A DNA stretch of 64,000 nucleotides, from contig CM040453.1 of NCBI GenBank assembly GCA_022749755.1, forward strand, positions 19,787,368 through 19,851,367, written 5' to 3'. The notes beneath the pieces are model-generated. The model made no database searches. It was not told where the DNA came from and saw nothing but the letters and a program-made list of their open reading frames with translations. The DNA comes from Azadirachta indica (lineage: Eukaryota; Streptophyta; Magnoliopsida; Sapindales; Meliaceae). Numbering within the stretch: position 1 is the stretch's first letter; each line of letters opens with the position of its first letter. The position numbers and the translations under genes are program-made. This document shows, piece by piece, positions 25,626-38,527 of the stretch.

Positions 25626-25657
<32 letters not shown>
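25626..25657. repeat. Compound (TA)n(GA)n microsatellite
   Basis: A TA run passes directly into a GA run of about nine units, then into A/G-rich sequence. Confidence 0.85.
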
Positions 25658-25658
<1 letters not shown>

Positions 25659-28600
25659 AAAAGAAAGAAAGCTAAATAGCAATACTCTTACAACATGAAA
25701 AAGGAAAAAGAAATGATTTAATGGCAATGATCAAAGCAAAATTAGATTTAAAGTAGAAACATGGCATGTGGTACACATGTGGATTGTTTGTGTGTGTATA
25801 TATGTTATTGCTTGCACTTAGCTGTATCATCTACTTCTCATCAATAACTAACACTCCCTTAATTTTTATTTTTTACTTTTATTTTAAAACAATCATAATA
25901 TATTTATTTTATAGAGCATAATTATTGGATTGATTGGCTGCTGAGAAAATCTGTAATTATGATTTTAATTAACATAACTTAAATAAGCTAGGCTGGCTGT
26001 ACAATTGAAACCAACTCAATTTTTTTATTTAATTTGCAAGAAGCTGCCAAATTCCAAGATTTGTTTTGTTTTCTAGCAGATTTTACATAAATAAAAAAAA
26101 ATAAATATATATAAATATGTTAAAAAATTATTCATAAATTAGATAAGTTATAATCGAGAGAGGAATAATTAGGTGAGTTTATATAACTGTTAATTCATTT
26201 AATTAGATAATGATTATTTGTACTGATACTAATGGTCATTACAACTAGATTCTTCCAAATTAAAATAAAATAAGAAAAGAAAAGAAAAGCATACAAAAAA
26301 GTGGAAATCACTTTGTTCATGAAAATAAAACAAATAGTAAAAATACATAAATATGATAAAAAAAAAAGATATAAAAAACAAAAGCCAAATTTCATTTATG
26401 TCCCTCAAGGTTTAGCCTTTTCACAACCTATCTTATCCGAAAAAATAGAAATAAAGGAATAAAAATCTCTTGTAAAATAATTTAATTATTTTATTTCTTT
26501 ACAAAATTTTAAAAAAATTTGTAAATCACAATTTTGTTTAGGGATCATATTGTGAATTATATAAAATGATATTTGTTTTTTATTTTATATAATTATTATC
26601 TTACTAAAAAAAAAAATTAAATTTAAAAATAAAAAAAAAATAATGATGAGTAAGAATTCATTTGATTCAAAATTAAAAAAAAAGTGATAATTAAACAAAA
26701 TTAAATTTAAAAAAAAACTTTTTTTTTTTTTTTTTTTAATAATTTTAAAAAGTCATATCAAAAGCATATTTACAATGGGTATGTTACATTTCACCTATAA
26801 ATTAATAAAGTGGTCGTTGTGAATGTGATTTTATTTTTATTTTATTATAATTTTATTTTTCTGAATAAAAACGAACGTAGACCCCACATTCATCAGACGA
26901 ATGATTTTAAAATGAATGCATGCACATGGGGCCCTTCTGGTGGTTTGAATTTGATGATGGATAATGTAAAGGGCAGCTTATTCCTCCAGTTCTGTGCTGT
27001 GCCACACACGATTAGTACCCCCCCACCCCACTAAATAATACTCAATGCTCGTTTCACTTTCATGTCCATGCATGCCCTTACCATTCATTATTCAATTTCA
27101 AACTTGAAAACTTTCCCTTATGTGATTATGCATTTTCATTTTTTCTTTTTTTTTTAAAGCTTGTTAAAAATAATAAATAATTAAATTTAAGAAAGCTAAA
27201 AATTGATAAATTTATAAAGTAAATTTTACTAAAATTTGATACATAAAATTGAAAAAGATATCTTAATGTTGGTCAAAATAATTGTAAATGTCACTTAATT
27301 TGTCCGTCACCCAATTTCAAAACATTGTTTCAGAATAAAAAATAGAAGAAATATGTAAATTGAATTGTTTCAATCACATTTAACCATTTGATCTTTTTAA
27401 TAATAATTTAAATAAATTTATCTAATATAATACCTTGTTTTAGTAATACATAGATTAATTAAAATTAATTTTTTAGTAAATATTGGATTTATTAATTGGT
27501 ACAATTAATAAAATTTTTTTGAATTGATACAAGAAGTTTGAGATTTGAATCTCTTTTCTATTAAAATTAAAGAAAGATTTTATTTATATTAATTTAATAT
27601 ATTCTTAATTTTTTTTTAAAAAAAAGCAGAAACTAAATTTTAATGGTAAAATTATTTAGAGAAATGATAACTTAATTAACAAAGTAAACATACATCTAAG
27701 TCCAACTTAGCTTGTGAATTTGGTTATTGAAATAGTGATTGATTATGTGGAGTTTAGCTAATTTTAATTAATTACTTGTTTATTGAAAGACAATTGTGTT
27801 GTCCCATCTCAAAAGATATATTTTAACACCTCTTATTATAATCTCAATCCAACTAACTAATATTAAACAAAAATATATATATATATATATACATATATAC
27901 ATCCTTTTCATATCTTTTTCTTTTCTGAAAAATAATTAAATATATTAATTCATAATACTTTTGACATAATCAGATGAATGAAGACAATGGTAATTAAAGA
28001 TCTTGTTAATTGAATATGCTAATTGATCACTATATGTTTGATAATGAGATGAAATTAAGAAAACTTGAAAGATATATTGACATAAAATTTTGGCTAATAT
28101 TTGACAAGTTATAGTATAATAATAATACACTAAAAAGTACTTTTAAAAGCACATCATAGAAATTAGATTAGTTGTTTCAATCAATCTATTGAAGTTATAA
28201 ATTAAGACCACCTAAATTTCATCATAAGATCCAATTAGTATCCAAAATTGAAACTATTCTAAGAGATAAGATTGTTTTTGAGAAGCCAAATTCCATAGAG
28301 TAATTAATTATATCATTAACTAATTATATATATATATATATAAATTGTATATGTATGAAAATTAGCATCAATTATGATTAGTGGTTGAATATCTATTTGA
28401 GGAAAAATCCCACCTAATAGAAAATCATAATTCTTCTAAATTGCATCAATTGGAAGAAATATTTAGGAAGATTTGTTGGTTGTTAGTCACCTTCTCACCA
28501 TACCAAACAAAAAAAAATTGTTTAATCAATTTTCATGCCCAATTGGAATTGAGAATTGTTTTTTAAGCTATGTAAAGCAAAAGGGTTCACCCACATTATC

Positions 28601-30789
28601 TAACATTATTTTGTTTATTTGAACTATGAAAAAGATTGAAGTCAAAATTTATACTTTCTACTAAATTATCTTTTTTTAACTCTCATATTTTTTTTTTTTA
28701 AAAAAAAATGATGTTGTGATTGACTATAAGATGTATTAATCTTTTATCCAATAATTAATCACAAATTTTAGTTTTTATTTTTTAATTAAGTGTAAAAAAT
28801 TGGTCAAATTTGGTTAAAATTCTAGAATGTCTAATGGCATAGATGAAATTATATGCTGAAATACGAGAACAAAATGGGGATTTAAGTATTGTTAATTATT
28901 GAAAGAAGGGGACCAAAAAAGGGTCTCCTTCTAGAAAAGAATGAATGTGATACTCATGTGGGTTAACATTATCTTAATTACGAGTTAAAAGTCATTAAAT
29001 AAAATAAAATTATTATTTATATCACTTGAATAATGTTATTCATTAATCTTTAAAATTTTTATCATATACTATCTCATCATACACAATGATGACCTTAAAT
29101 TGAATCAATATTTCAAAATCCCTTAATAATCTCTTTCTCTCCCTCCTCTATTTATAAAAATCATGTAATATTAGCTACTAACATATACTTTATATTAATT
29201 ATTGTCATGTGTTAGCAATTATTGATTTTATTTTCATGTTTCATGATTAAATAGCACTAATAAATGAGTATCAAACTGTCTCATTAATTAAAACACAAAT
29301 TATTTACTACAATGTGATGCTTTTAAAATTTTTGTGCATGCCAAAATTATTTTTGATTTTCCAATTTGATACTATTTATTGTAGTTTGGTGTGTGAATTA
29401 GGTTGACTAAATTAAAAAGTATTTATAACAACTGTTAAAGCTAATAAATAAATAAATAAATAAATTAATAAGATGTTTAAATTGATAGAACAAACTAAAG
29501 TTTGTGAAAATAATGTGTATTTTTTCAGAAACTTTATTTTAATTTATTATTTATTTTAAAAATTTTTTTGGAGTGTGGTCTTAGGAAAAAAAATATGTTA
29601 ATTCTTAAAACTTCAATCTATTATTTTGAATCTTATTTTAAATGGTATCACATTTATCGGTGAGACAATAAAATAAATAATTCTGAAAATATATTATTCA
29701 CTTGACAAATATCATATTATTTATAATAAAAATTTGAAATGCATATTATTAATCACACATTTATATTTATAATTTGTTATATTACAAAGTATGTGACTCG
29801 ATGAAGGCAGAATTTTCTCCCGTTTCTGTATAGGCAAAATTTTGAGTACACTTCAGCAATTTCTATTGAACCTCTTATTTTTAGTAGATTTTTGACGTAT
29901 AAATGTGTGGTATGAGTGGGCTATCCGTGTATTATTTCGTACATGTTATTAAGATTAAATACTTAAAAAAGAAAAAAGAAAAGTAATTCAAATGGAGGGA
30001 GAGGGCAGATTTTATTTTTAACATGGAAAAACTCACCAGCCTTTTCCTGAAAAGTAGGGTGGTGGCCTAAGCGAAGCTAACGTAGAGAATAGAAAAAGGA
30101 CATGAAATCCAACCTACAGAGCACAGCTCTCTGTAAAAGTTTCACCAATTCTCTTCTTTCTTTCGTTTGACAGTACAGATAACTGTCAGTACATACAAAC
30201 AAATAAAGAACAATCAAAGGGCATTCTTGAACTTTCAACACCCTTCCTTCTTCCTTCTTGAAAAAAAAATTATTTTCAAAATTATAAAAAAAAAAAAAAG
30301 GAAAACTTCTCTCTCTCAGACAGACAGAGAAAGCAAGAAAGAAAGAGAGAGAGTAGTGTGTTAAAAGAGAGTACAATAACTACGACTTGGTGTGTTGTGC
30401 TGTGTTGTGTTGTGTTATGTATTGTGTCTTTGGCCAGCCACTCTTGGGACAGAAACACCAACCCAAATTATTTGGTTCTCTTTCTCTGCTGTAAATTCTT
30501 CCTTTCTTTGGCTCTGTGCACCGTTTCAACTTTGTTTTTGTTGTTCTTCTTGTGTTTGATGTTTTTGTTGCAGAAAACAGAATTTTATCCTTATCATCAT
30601 CATCATCTCATGATCTGAGTAACAAAAACTGAAACTTTCATCACACATCACATTTACGTTATATCCTTGTTCTCTTACAAAATGTCAGCAGTTTAGCAGC
30701 AGCTTCTCTTATTGAACACATTTCCAGGTCGTCTCTTTCATCTTTATCTGTTTCAGTATTAGTGTCCACTTCCTATCACCGCCAGAGCT

Positions 30790-33700
30790 ATGTCAACCAA
30801 ATCCAAGTAAGTACATTCACTTTCTTCTTCATCTGATGTTGAAATCACCATCTGTCTCTAGATCTGACTTTCCTTTTTGATGTTTTCATCTGGGTTATGT
30901 AAATTTATGGTCTATTTTGCTTATTTTTAAAAGAAGATGAATTGTTCTTAATTGCTTAGGATCTGCAAGTATGTTGTTTTAGTTAAAAGTTTTAACTTTG
31001 CTTCTGTTTCATTTTTATTTAAAGTTTAAATTTTTTTGTTCTCTCGCTTTGTTACTCTATTATCTTAACTACGAAGACGAATTTCGATTAAAAGTTTTGG
31101 TTTTTGTTTTTTTTTTCTTATGTGGGTTTGACTTAATTTGCTTAATTTTTTTAATGCTGATCCTAATTATTAGTTCTTTTTTGAACTGAATTTTTTCTTA
31201 ATGGCTTGGATCTGTTGTTGAACCAATTTTCATAAATTACTTTGATCTGGTAGTGAACTTCTGATGATAAAATTGTTTGCAAAGTTTCTATATTTGACAC
31301 TGATTCATATTGATTTTGATACTTTGTATAACGTGTTCTCAATTTTGGCAAGAGTTATGCTTAAATGTATAGCATTGTATTTGTATATAATGGGTTATGA
31401 ATTAGTGATATAATGACACTGCTTTGAACTTGAACAGATCTGGTTTATCTGAAACTCCTGGCAAACCTTCACCTGCTACTCCTAGAGTGAGTAAACTTGG
31501 CAGGGGAGCGACTAAGCCAGAATCTGATTCACATTCTCCCCACCAAAATTCTCGGCTTTCTGTTGAGCGATCCCCACGTACTGTCAACTCAAAGCCTTCC
31601 ATTGAACGTCGGTCACCTAAGGTTGCTACCACGCCGCCAGCAAAGGCTGCTACTCCACCTGAAGTAAGTTTTAGTAATTGACTTTGAAGTTTTAGTGCTT
31701 TTCAATTTCAGCATTTGGTTTATTTATGGTTCTGTTTTGAAAAATGTGTTTTTGGATTTCCTATAAACTTCAAAACCAAAAGACCAGAGTGTTTTCAACA
31801 CATTACCTTGAGTGGATATGCTCCACTGTAAGGAAAATGAAATTAAGCTGCTCTTGGGGGATAAACATCTATTCTCAAGACTTGAACCTGCCCTTGTGCT
31901 AGAACCAAACATGTACTTGTTGTAAAACTACTGCAAACATTGATCTGCATTGTCATTTGATTTTCAGAAACCCCAATCACGGGTTGCAAAGGGATCCGAA
32001 TTGCAGGCTCAGTTGAATCTTGTTCAGGAAGATCTTAAGAAAGCAAAAGAACAGGTAGAATTGATTGAGAAAGAAAAGGCACAAGCGATCGAAGAACTGA
32101 AAGAAGCGCAGAGAGTTGCTGAAGAGGCAAGTGAGAAACTGAGAGAGGCTTTGATGGCTCAAAAACGTGCTGAGGAGAATTCTGAGATTGAGAAGTTCCG
32201 GGCTGTTGAATTGGAGCAGGCTGGAATTGAGGCAGCCCAGAAAAAGGAAGAGGAATGGCAAAAAGAGATCGAAGCGGTAAGGAACCAACATGCTGTGGAT
32301 GTTTCTGCCCTTCTCTCTGCTACACAAGAGCTCCAGAGGCTAAGGCAAGAATTAGCAATGACTACTGATGCAAAGAACCAGGCGTTGAGCCATGCTGACG
32401 ATGCCACTAAGATTGCTGAGATTCATTCTGAAAAGGTGGAGATTCTCTCGTGTGAGTTGACCCGACTGAAGGCCTTGCTTGATTCAATACGTGAGTCAGA
32501 GGCCATAGAAAATAAGGAGCTGGTGTTGAAGCTTGAGGACGAGATAGATTCTTTGAAGCAAGAACTTGAGAAGTCTAAAACTTTTGAGCAAAAGTTTATG
32601 GAAAGAGATGCTTTTATCGAACAGCTTAATGTTGAGCTAGAGGCTGCGAAGATGGCTGAATCTTATGCTCGTAATTTAGTGGAAGAGTGGAAAATCAGGG
32701 TTGAGGATTTAGAAATGCGGGTTGAGGAAGCAAATAAGTTGAAGAGATCTGCATCAGAGTCTTTGGATTCAGTCATGAGACAACTGGAGGGAAACAATGA
32801 TAAACTACATGATGCAGAATCTGAAATTGCTGCTCTTACAGAGAAAGTGGGATTGTTGGAAATGAAGATCGGAAGACAGAGAGGGGATATTGAGGAATCA
32901 GAGCGTCAACTTAATATGACTAAGAATGAAACTTCTGAAATGGCAAAAACTGTTGAATCTTTGAAGTTAGAGCTGGAGACTGTGAAGGAGGAGAAAGCCC
33001 AGGCTTTGAACAATGAGAAACTTGCAGCTTCTAGTGTTCAAAACCTATTAGAAGAGAAAAACAAACTTATAAATGAATTGGAAAATTCTAGGGATGAGGA
33101 GGAGAAGAGCAAGAAGGCAATGGAAAGTTTAGCTTCTGCCTTACATGAAGTCTCTGTTGAAGCTAGGGAAGCTAAAGAAAAGCTGTTATCTAGTCAAACT
33201 GAGCATGAAAGTTACAAGGCCCAAATAGAAGATTTAAAGTTGGTCATGAAAGCTACAAATGAGAAGTATGAAACCATGCTTGATGATGCAAAGCATGAGA
33301 TTGATATTCTTACTAATACCCTTCAAGAATCCAAGGATGAACTCCAGAAATCCAAGGCAGAGTGCGAGCAAAAGGAGCTTCATTTGGTGGATTGTCTTGA
33401 CAAATCAGAACAAGAAAACTCTTCGCTGGAAAAAGAAATCAATAAGCTGGTTAATCTGCTCAAACAAACAGAGGAAGATGCTCGTGCCACAAAGGAGGAA
33501 GAAGCTCAGCTAAGGGATAGCCTAAAGGAGGTTGAAGCTGAGGTAATTTATCTGCAGGAAACTCTTGGGCAGGTGAAGGCTGAGAGCATGAAGCTGAAGG
33601 AGAGTTTGTTAGACAAAGAAACTGAGTTGCAGAGTGTTGTTCAAGAAAATGAGGAGCTCCGAGCTAGAGAAGCTGCTTCGGTTAAGAAAGTTGAGGAGTT

Positions 33701-34277
33701 GTCTCAGTTGCTCGAAGAAGCTATGGCTAAGAAGCAAACAGAGGAAAATGGTGAGCTTACAGATAGTGAAAAGGACTATGACCTCCTTCCAAAGGTGGTT
33801 GAATTCTCTGAAGAGAACGGACATGCAAAAGAAGAGAAACCCAAAATGAACCTTCCAGTGCAACAAAGCAAGGAACTGAAGATGGACAATTCCACAGAAG
33901 AGAATAATGTCATGAGTGAAGAGGCTGTTGATTTGGCTCCTGCTAAAATTGAGAATGTCAATGGGAAGCCGAAGGAAGATGAAAGCAAAGAGAAAGAAGA
34001 AGATTCAGTAGAAGTTGAATTCAAGATGTGGGAGAGCTGCAAGATTGAAAAGGAGTCACCAGACAGAGAACCAGAGCAGGAATCCTTCGAGGAGGAAGCA
34101 AACTCAAAGGTAGAGGGCAGTGAAACCTTTGATCAGATAAATGGAGTATCTTCTACAGAAAACATTGATGATAGCAGAAGTTCACCATCAAAGCAGCAAC
34201 AACAGAAGAAGAAGAAACCTTTCATCAGAAAGTTTGGAAGCTTACTCAAGAAGAAGCCTGCTAACAACCAGAAATAG
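30790..34277 (+). CDS. WEB-family (DUF827-like) long coiled-coil protein
   Basis: Three exons, 30790-30806, 31438-31663 and 31968-34277, join in frame to 850 residues; exon 1 encodes only MSTKS plus two bases. The first 90 or so residues are Ser/Pro-rich and basic (SGLSETPGKPSPATPR). Residues about 95-640 are continuous heptad-rich coiled coil with frequent Glu, Lys and Leu. An acidic, low-complexity tail follows and ends in a basic cluster (KKKKPFIRKFGSLLKKK). This layout resembles the Arabidopsis WEB-family proteins At5g16730 and At3g02930. Founding members of the wider family (WEB1, PMI2) act in blue-light chloroplast movement and organelle positioning. Direct evidence for this subgroup is thin, and ICR-type ROP interactors share the N-terminal motif style. 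The leader upstream is rich in CT and GA tracts. Gene structure is secure; the cellular role is inferred. Confidence 0.85.
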
Positions 34278-36468
34278 AGGAAGAAATCATTTATGGCCTG
34301 ACTTAGCCTGAGTAGCAGGCAGGTATATTGGATATTATCATGCACCTTATTGTGTTTGCTTTATTGTTTTTGCATCTGTTTTTCAGAATAGGTTTAAAAT
34401 GAAAAGGCTTGTATTATCTTTAGTTTCCTTTTAAGGTTTCCCTTTTTTTTCTCTTTTCATTTTAATGTGATTCCCCATATAGGGAGTTTCTTGTATGTGA
34501 TGGAGATTCTTTGTCCTTAATTCTTTTTCCCAGCCCTTCTTATCTAAATTTCATGAAAAGGAGTGGTATTGTGGTAACTTCAAGTTGTATTTTGATTTTT
34601 TTTTTCCAGTTTTTCTACATGGAAAAGTTACGTGTTAATGTTGCGAAGTGCCAGGGAACCTGATTAGCGTTCTCTATGTTGGGTTGATGTGATCACTACA
34701 TACAAAATCTGACTGAAGATATCTCTGTTGTGTACATTCTCTGGAGTAATATCGAAGTTGTCTAGCTATGCTTGTATGAAACTGAAGAAAGTCACACAAG
34801 ACGAGATTACATTGCAATTGCTCTGTCAACTGGAGAAACTAGTTGTAACTGTGAAATTTGCCTGAGTTGCTGTGGAATGTTTACAACGACATGCATGCAT
34901 TGAACACTATTGACTGTTTTGACTGGAAAAAGATGTCTAATTTGTGGATAGTTTTAGGTATGCTATTTTATGATAGTCAGAATACTGTGTTTAAGAAAAC
35001 ATACACTATTGAAGTGATTTAACTTTCTCGGCCGGTGAAAACCATCTTTTCCTGGTATAGGATAAGCAGAACATTTTGAGTTTCTAAATGGCCAAGTTTA
35101 GATTATGACCTTGTCTAATGACAGGCGTGGACATGTAAGTTATCAGCTTTTGTATCTGGTAGGTCCCAGACAGAAATGCTGAAACATCGCTGTTTGCTAT
35201 TGGAGTATGAAGAAAGCATTGGTAAATAAGTGTTTGAACTTCTATCCTGGGTCCACGTTTCCATGTATCTGAACCATTTCATGTCCTGAGTACTGGTATT
35301 CTTGGAGATTTTGGATCCAGGATTCATAATATGAGCATGCTTCATAATTAGATTGTGAGCATTCATCTGACTTATAAGAACTCAGATCAGGACAGGATCC
35401 CAGCTGTCTAATTCATCACAAGAAGAATTTCCTGAACATATGAACTTCTGCAACAAGTTTTAGATGTAAGTTATTTTAACAGTAAAAGCTGCGTTCAGAA
35501 AATTACCTGGTAGTGAAAATTTGACTTTGGATGTTGCCATCCCATGTACTCTGTGGAAATCATTAGCTATTGTGTCCTGCTTGGAAAAATGCAAATGGTA
35601 CAATCACTTTTAACAACAGAAGAATACAATAAGGTCATAATTACAGTATTGAAATTCTGAAACTATATAGATAAAGCAGATTAAGCCAGTCAAAATGATG
35701 TTTAAAGAAGCGACAAAAGAATGCTTGAATCTCAAGATTTGCATATTAAAAATGCTTTTGCCAAAAGCATAATGAGCCGGGCCCTTTTGGTAGTGGGTTA
35801 CATTGTTAACATTTCAGATGTTGCTTAACCTCGAGTTAAAAAAACTGGGAAGTGATTTCACTGGTTTGGTACCTAATTTCCACCTTATCATTTAATTATT
35901 TTTGCCTATTATCAACAGTTCACGTTAATTGTCATATCGAGTGAATATAAAAATTATTATTATTTTTCACAAAAGAAGTAACTTCAAAGCACTGACAGCA
36001 GCAAAAGTTGATTTTCTGGAAAAGAATTGACCACAGGGTACATAATTTTATCACAATATTGTTACTCCTAACTATGAGGTCGTTACCTAAGTAAATACGT
36101 TGTAGTTAATAGTTAACGAGTAAGGATATAATAAAGAAACAAATATTAAACATACATAGATAAAAATACACAGCAACTAAAAAATTTGACAATTTTAGAG
36201 CAGAGTGAATCTTGTTTTTGAACGGAGAACTTACAACCAACACTCTTTTTTCTCTTTGCTTTTTAGGCCAACCCTTTTGCTGTTATGATTAAGCATGTCT
36301 TTTATAATACAAATGGAACGTACTACTTTGTGGAGCTTGGCCCAATACGATGGAATTACTGTTATCGAAATGCAGGGCCAAGTCCAAAACTGAAATTGGA
36401 AAACTAACTGTTTTGGGATTTGCTTAATCCTTTCGTAATCATTATTCTATTATTCTAGTTATAATGTA
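34278..36468. other. 3' flank of the WEB-family gene
   Basis: The first few hundred bases, T-rich with TGTATG/TTGTAT-type motifs, form the probable 3' UTR. No further gene is supported up to the TRIM array. A fragment near 35780-35900 (GGGCCCTTTTGG...) resembles a DNA-transposon end, but I found no matching partner. Confidence 0.5.
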
Positions 36469-37206
36469 TGTTAACACTCGTTCTTTGTGGCGATTGCTCC
36501 AAACTGATATCCTCCTTAAATATGGGTTAGGAACCTTCTTCTTTAGAGTTAGCTTTTAAATTGAGTTTTACCTAAATTCATTAGACATGATATTAGAGTT
36601 GAGCTCTCCGGTGATGATAGGCAGTCTCGTTCCTTGCCCTATCATACATTTGGTACATGTTTTGTGTGAGGGAGAGTATTACCACTCCTCCTATGTTATC
36701 ACCAACTCAAGTTGTTATATTCCTTATATATGGGCCATTTTTATAGTTGAGTTCTATGTAAACCCATTTTTATGTTAACACTTGTCTCCTTTCTTGAGTT
36801 CTATCCAAGTCCATTTTCTCATGTTAATATTTGCCCCCTTATTATCGATCCAGGCTCTTATCCTTTTTATATATGGGTTGGCCACCATCCTTTCTTAAGC
36901 TAACTTTTGAGTTTAGCTTTATTTAAACCTATTTTTCATGTTAACACTTGTCCCATTGCCACAATCTTAGGTTGTTATCTTCCTTATATATAATTTGTGC
37001 ACCCTCCTTCTCCAAGCTAACTTTTGGATTGAGTTTTATCCAATCTCATTTCATATGGTATTAGAGCTAGACCCTCTAACAATGGTGAGTATTATCGTTC
37101 CTTACCTTTTCTTGCATCTAGTCTATGCTTCACGTGAGGGAGGTGTTAACGCTCATCTACATGAACACTGCCATATTTTATTATTCTCTTTATATACGAG
37201 TGGACA
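36469..37206 (+). mobile_element. Nested tandem array of a TRIM (miniature LTR retrotransposon)
   Basis: LTR-like copies starting TGTTAACACT or a close variant occur at 36469-36580, 36677-36772, 36773-36821 (centrally deleted), 36822-36938, 36939-37053 and 37144 to about 37206. Two carry a primer-binding site complementary to initiator tRNA-Met just downstream: TGATATTAGAG at 36588 and TGGTATTAGAGCT at 37056. The two short internal regions (about 90-95 bp) resemble each other and end in a polypurine tract (GTGAGGGAG) immediately before the next LTR. LTRs of about 115 bp, PBS, PPT and no coding capacity define a TRIM. The back-to-back LTRs indicate unequal recombination or nested insertion. 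Confidence 0.75.
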
Positions 37207-38338
37207 CCTGAGAAATAAGCTTATCTTTCGTATATTGTCAAAATGTTGTTTTAGTAGAAATTTAAATTTTAAAATCCTTATTATTACTATTTATTTTGAA
37301 AGATGATGATGATAAAGGCTAATTCATTTTTTAAGTGCAAATTAGTCTTTGTATGTGTATGAGATTGATTATGAATAACATGAGAGGTAAAGACTTAACT
37401 GGCAAGTTTTATAAACTTGAACACGCAGAGCAATAATAAAATAATGTATCTTTGAAAAATTAAACAAAAATAAAAATATGATAAAATTAATTTTTCGAAA
37501 ATAAAATAAAAAGAAAAGAAATAGAACCTTCACTTTGTACTATGGTGGCTTATTCCAGCAATGGGTTATGGTAATCATAGTTACGATGTTCATTTAAATC
37601 TTTATGTCGCTTTCAATTGAACTTTAACACCATTAAGAAGCCTTGAATTCTCCGTTGATGCCCATGCCAATTTCCAAAACCCTAGTATTATAAGATTTAA
37701 CAAAAATGAGAAGAGGCTCAAGTATTTGGATTTCGTCCAACAAGGGGCGATCTACATTATGGTGTGCTTTTCAACTATCCAAGACTATGCCAAAGCAAAG
37801 CGCCACCAGCAAAACCATTATTGGTCTTGTTTATAGCAAGTTTCGATGACGTTTCTTATGAGCTCCTCAAGTTTTGTCGATTGTAAAGAGTAGGAATCTT
37901 TAATGGAGTAAGGCAAGGACAAGCATGGGTTTACATTGTGGCAGCATATTTGCCTTTGATTCCATTTGAAAAGGATTATTAAAGTGTTTGATGAGGGATC
38001 TACTATTACGACCAATAGCAATAGGGGCTCATGTTTTAACATTTCATATTTATCTTTTTCATAAAGCTAACAAATAAGGTTATTGTAGTTATTTTAACGT
38101 TGACTAACAGTTTTGGACGGTTAGATTAGTGAGAAGTGTATCTTTTCTCGTACTTTCTCTCTTTATGCATTAAAGTTAGAAACCAAGGGGAGGCATGTGA
38201 TTGAACCCCATTAAAATTTTGATTATTTGTTGGTGAAAGTGGGGTTGTGGCTAAATAGTACATTTCTTATTTGTATAAGGATGTCAACCCAAAAGAGAGG
38301 GCCCAAAAATCAAGCCCACCAATTACAGCAAAGGCCCG
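37207..38338. other. Intergenic DNA upstream of TH2
   Basis: No gene is supported. The left part may include further decayed TRIM sequence. The segment 37520-38040 is less AT-rich but every frame is broken. The right end is the promoter and leader of TH2. Confidence 0.5.
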
Positions 38339-38418
38339 TTGGATGAAAACTTCCCTCCCATTTCACACCCAAGTGCAACCAGGGAGCAGAAACAGAAACA
38401 CAAACAGAAACGAAAACG

Positions 38419-38440
38419 AAAAAAAAAAAAAAAAAAAAAA
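38419..38440 (+). repeat. 22-base poly-A tract in the TH2 leader
   Basis: An uninterrupted run of 22 A lies about 90 bp upstream of the chosen TH2 start codon, inside an open frame that is continuous with TH2 from an upstream ATG at 38339. Confidence 0.9.
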
Positions 38441-38527
38441 GAATTCTTCCAACTCGCATACGCTCAACACAAACGCAACAACAGCAGTCTTCTTTTCCTC
38501 CCTTTTTTTTATTTTTTGTTTTTTTTA

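Larger units (their letters stand above)
24530..30300. other. AT-rich intergenic region with microsatellites
   Basis: No gene is supported. The DNA is strongly AT-rich with many short direct and inverted A/T tracts, an AT tract (25379-25410), a compound TA/GA tract (25626-25657), and a small imperfect hairpin at 28904-28932 (AGAAGGGGACC against GGGTCTCCTTCT). A less AT-rich patch lies at 26880-27070. The right end becomes purine/pyrimidine-biased as it enters the leader of the WEB-family gene. Confidence 0.55.

Noticed and set aside
31977..32407. Antisense genes opposite the WEB-family coiled coil
   Set aside because: Open frames on the minus strand are shadows of a Glu/Lys/Leu-rich coding exon and show Phe/Leu/Ser-rich translations typical of such shadows.
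35780..35900. hAT-type element starting GGGCCCTTTTGG
   Set aside because: No matching inverted end or flanking duplication could be located.
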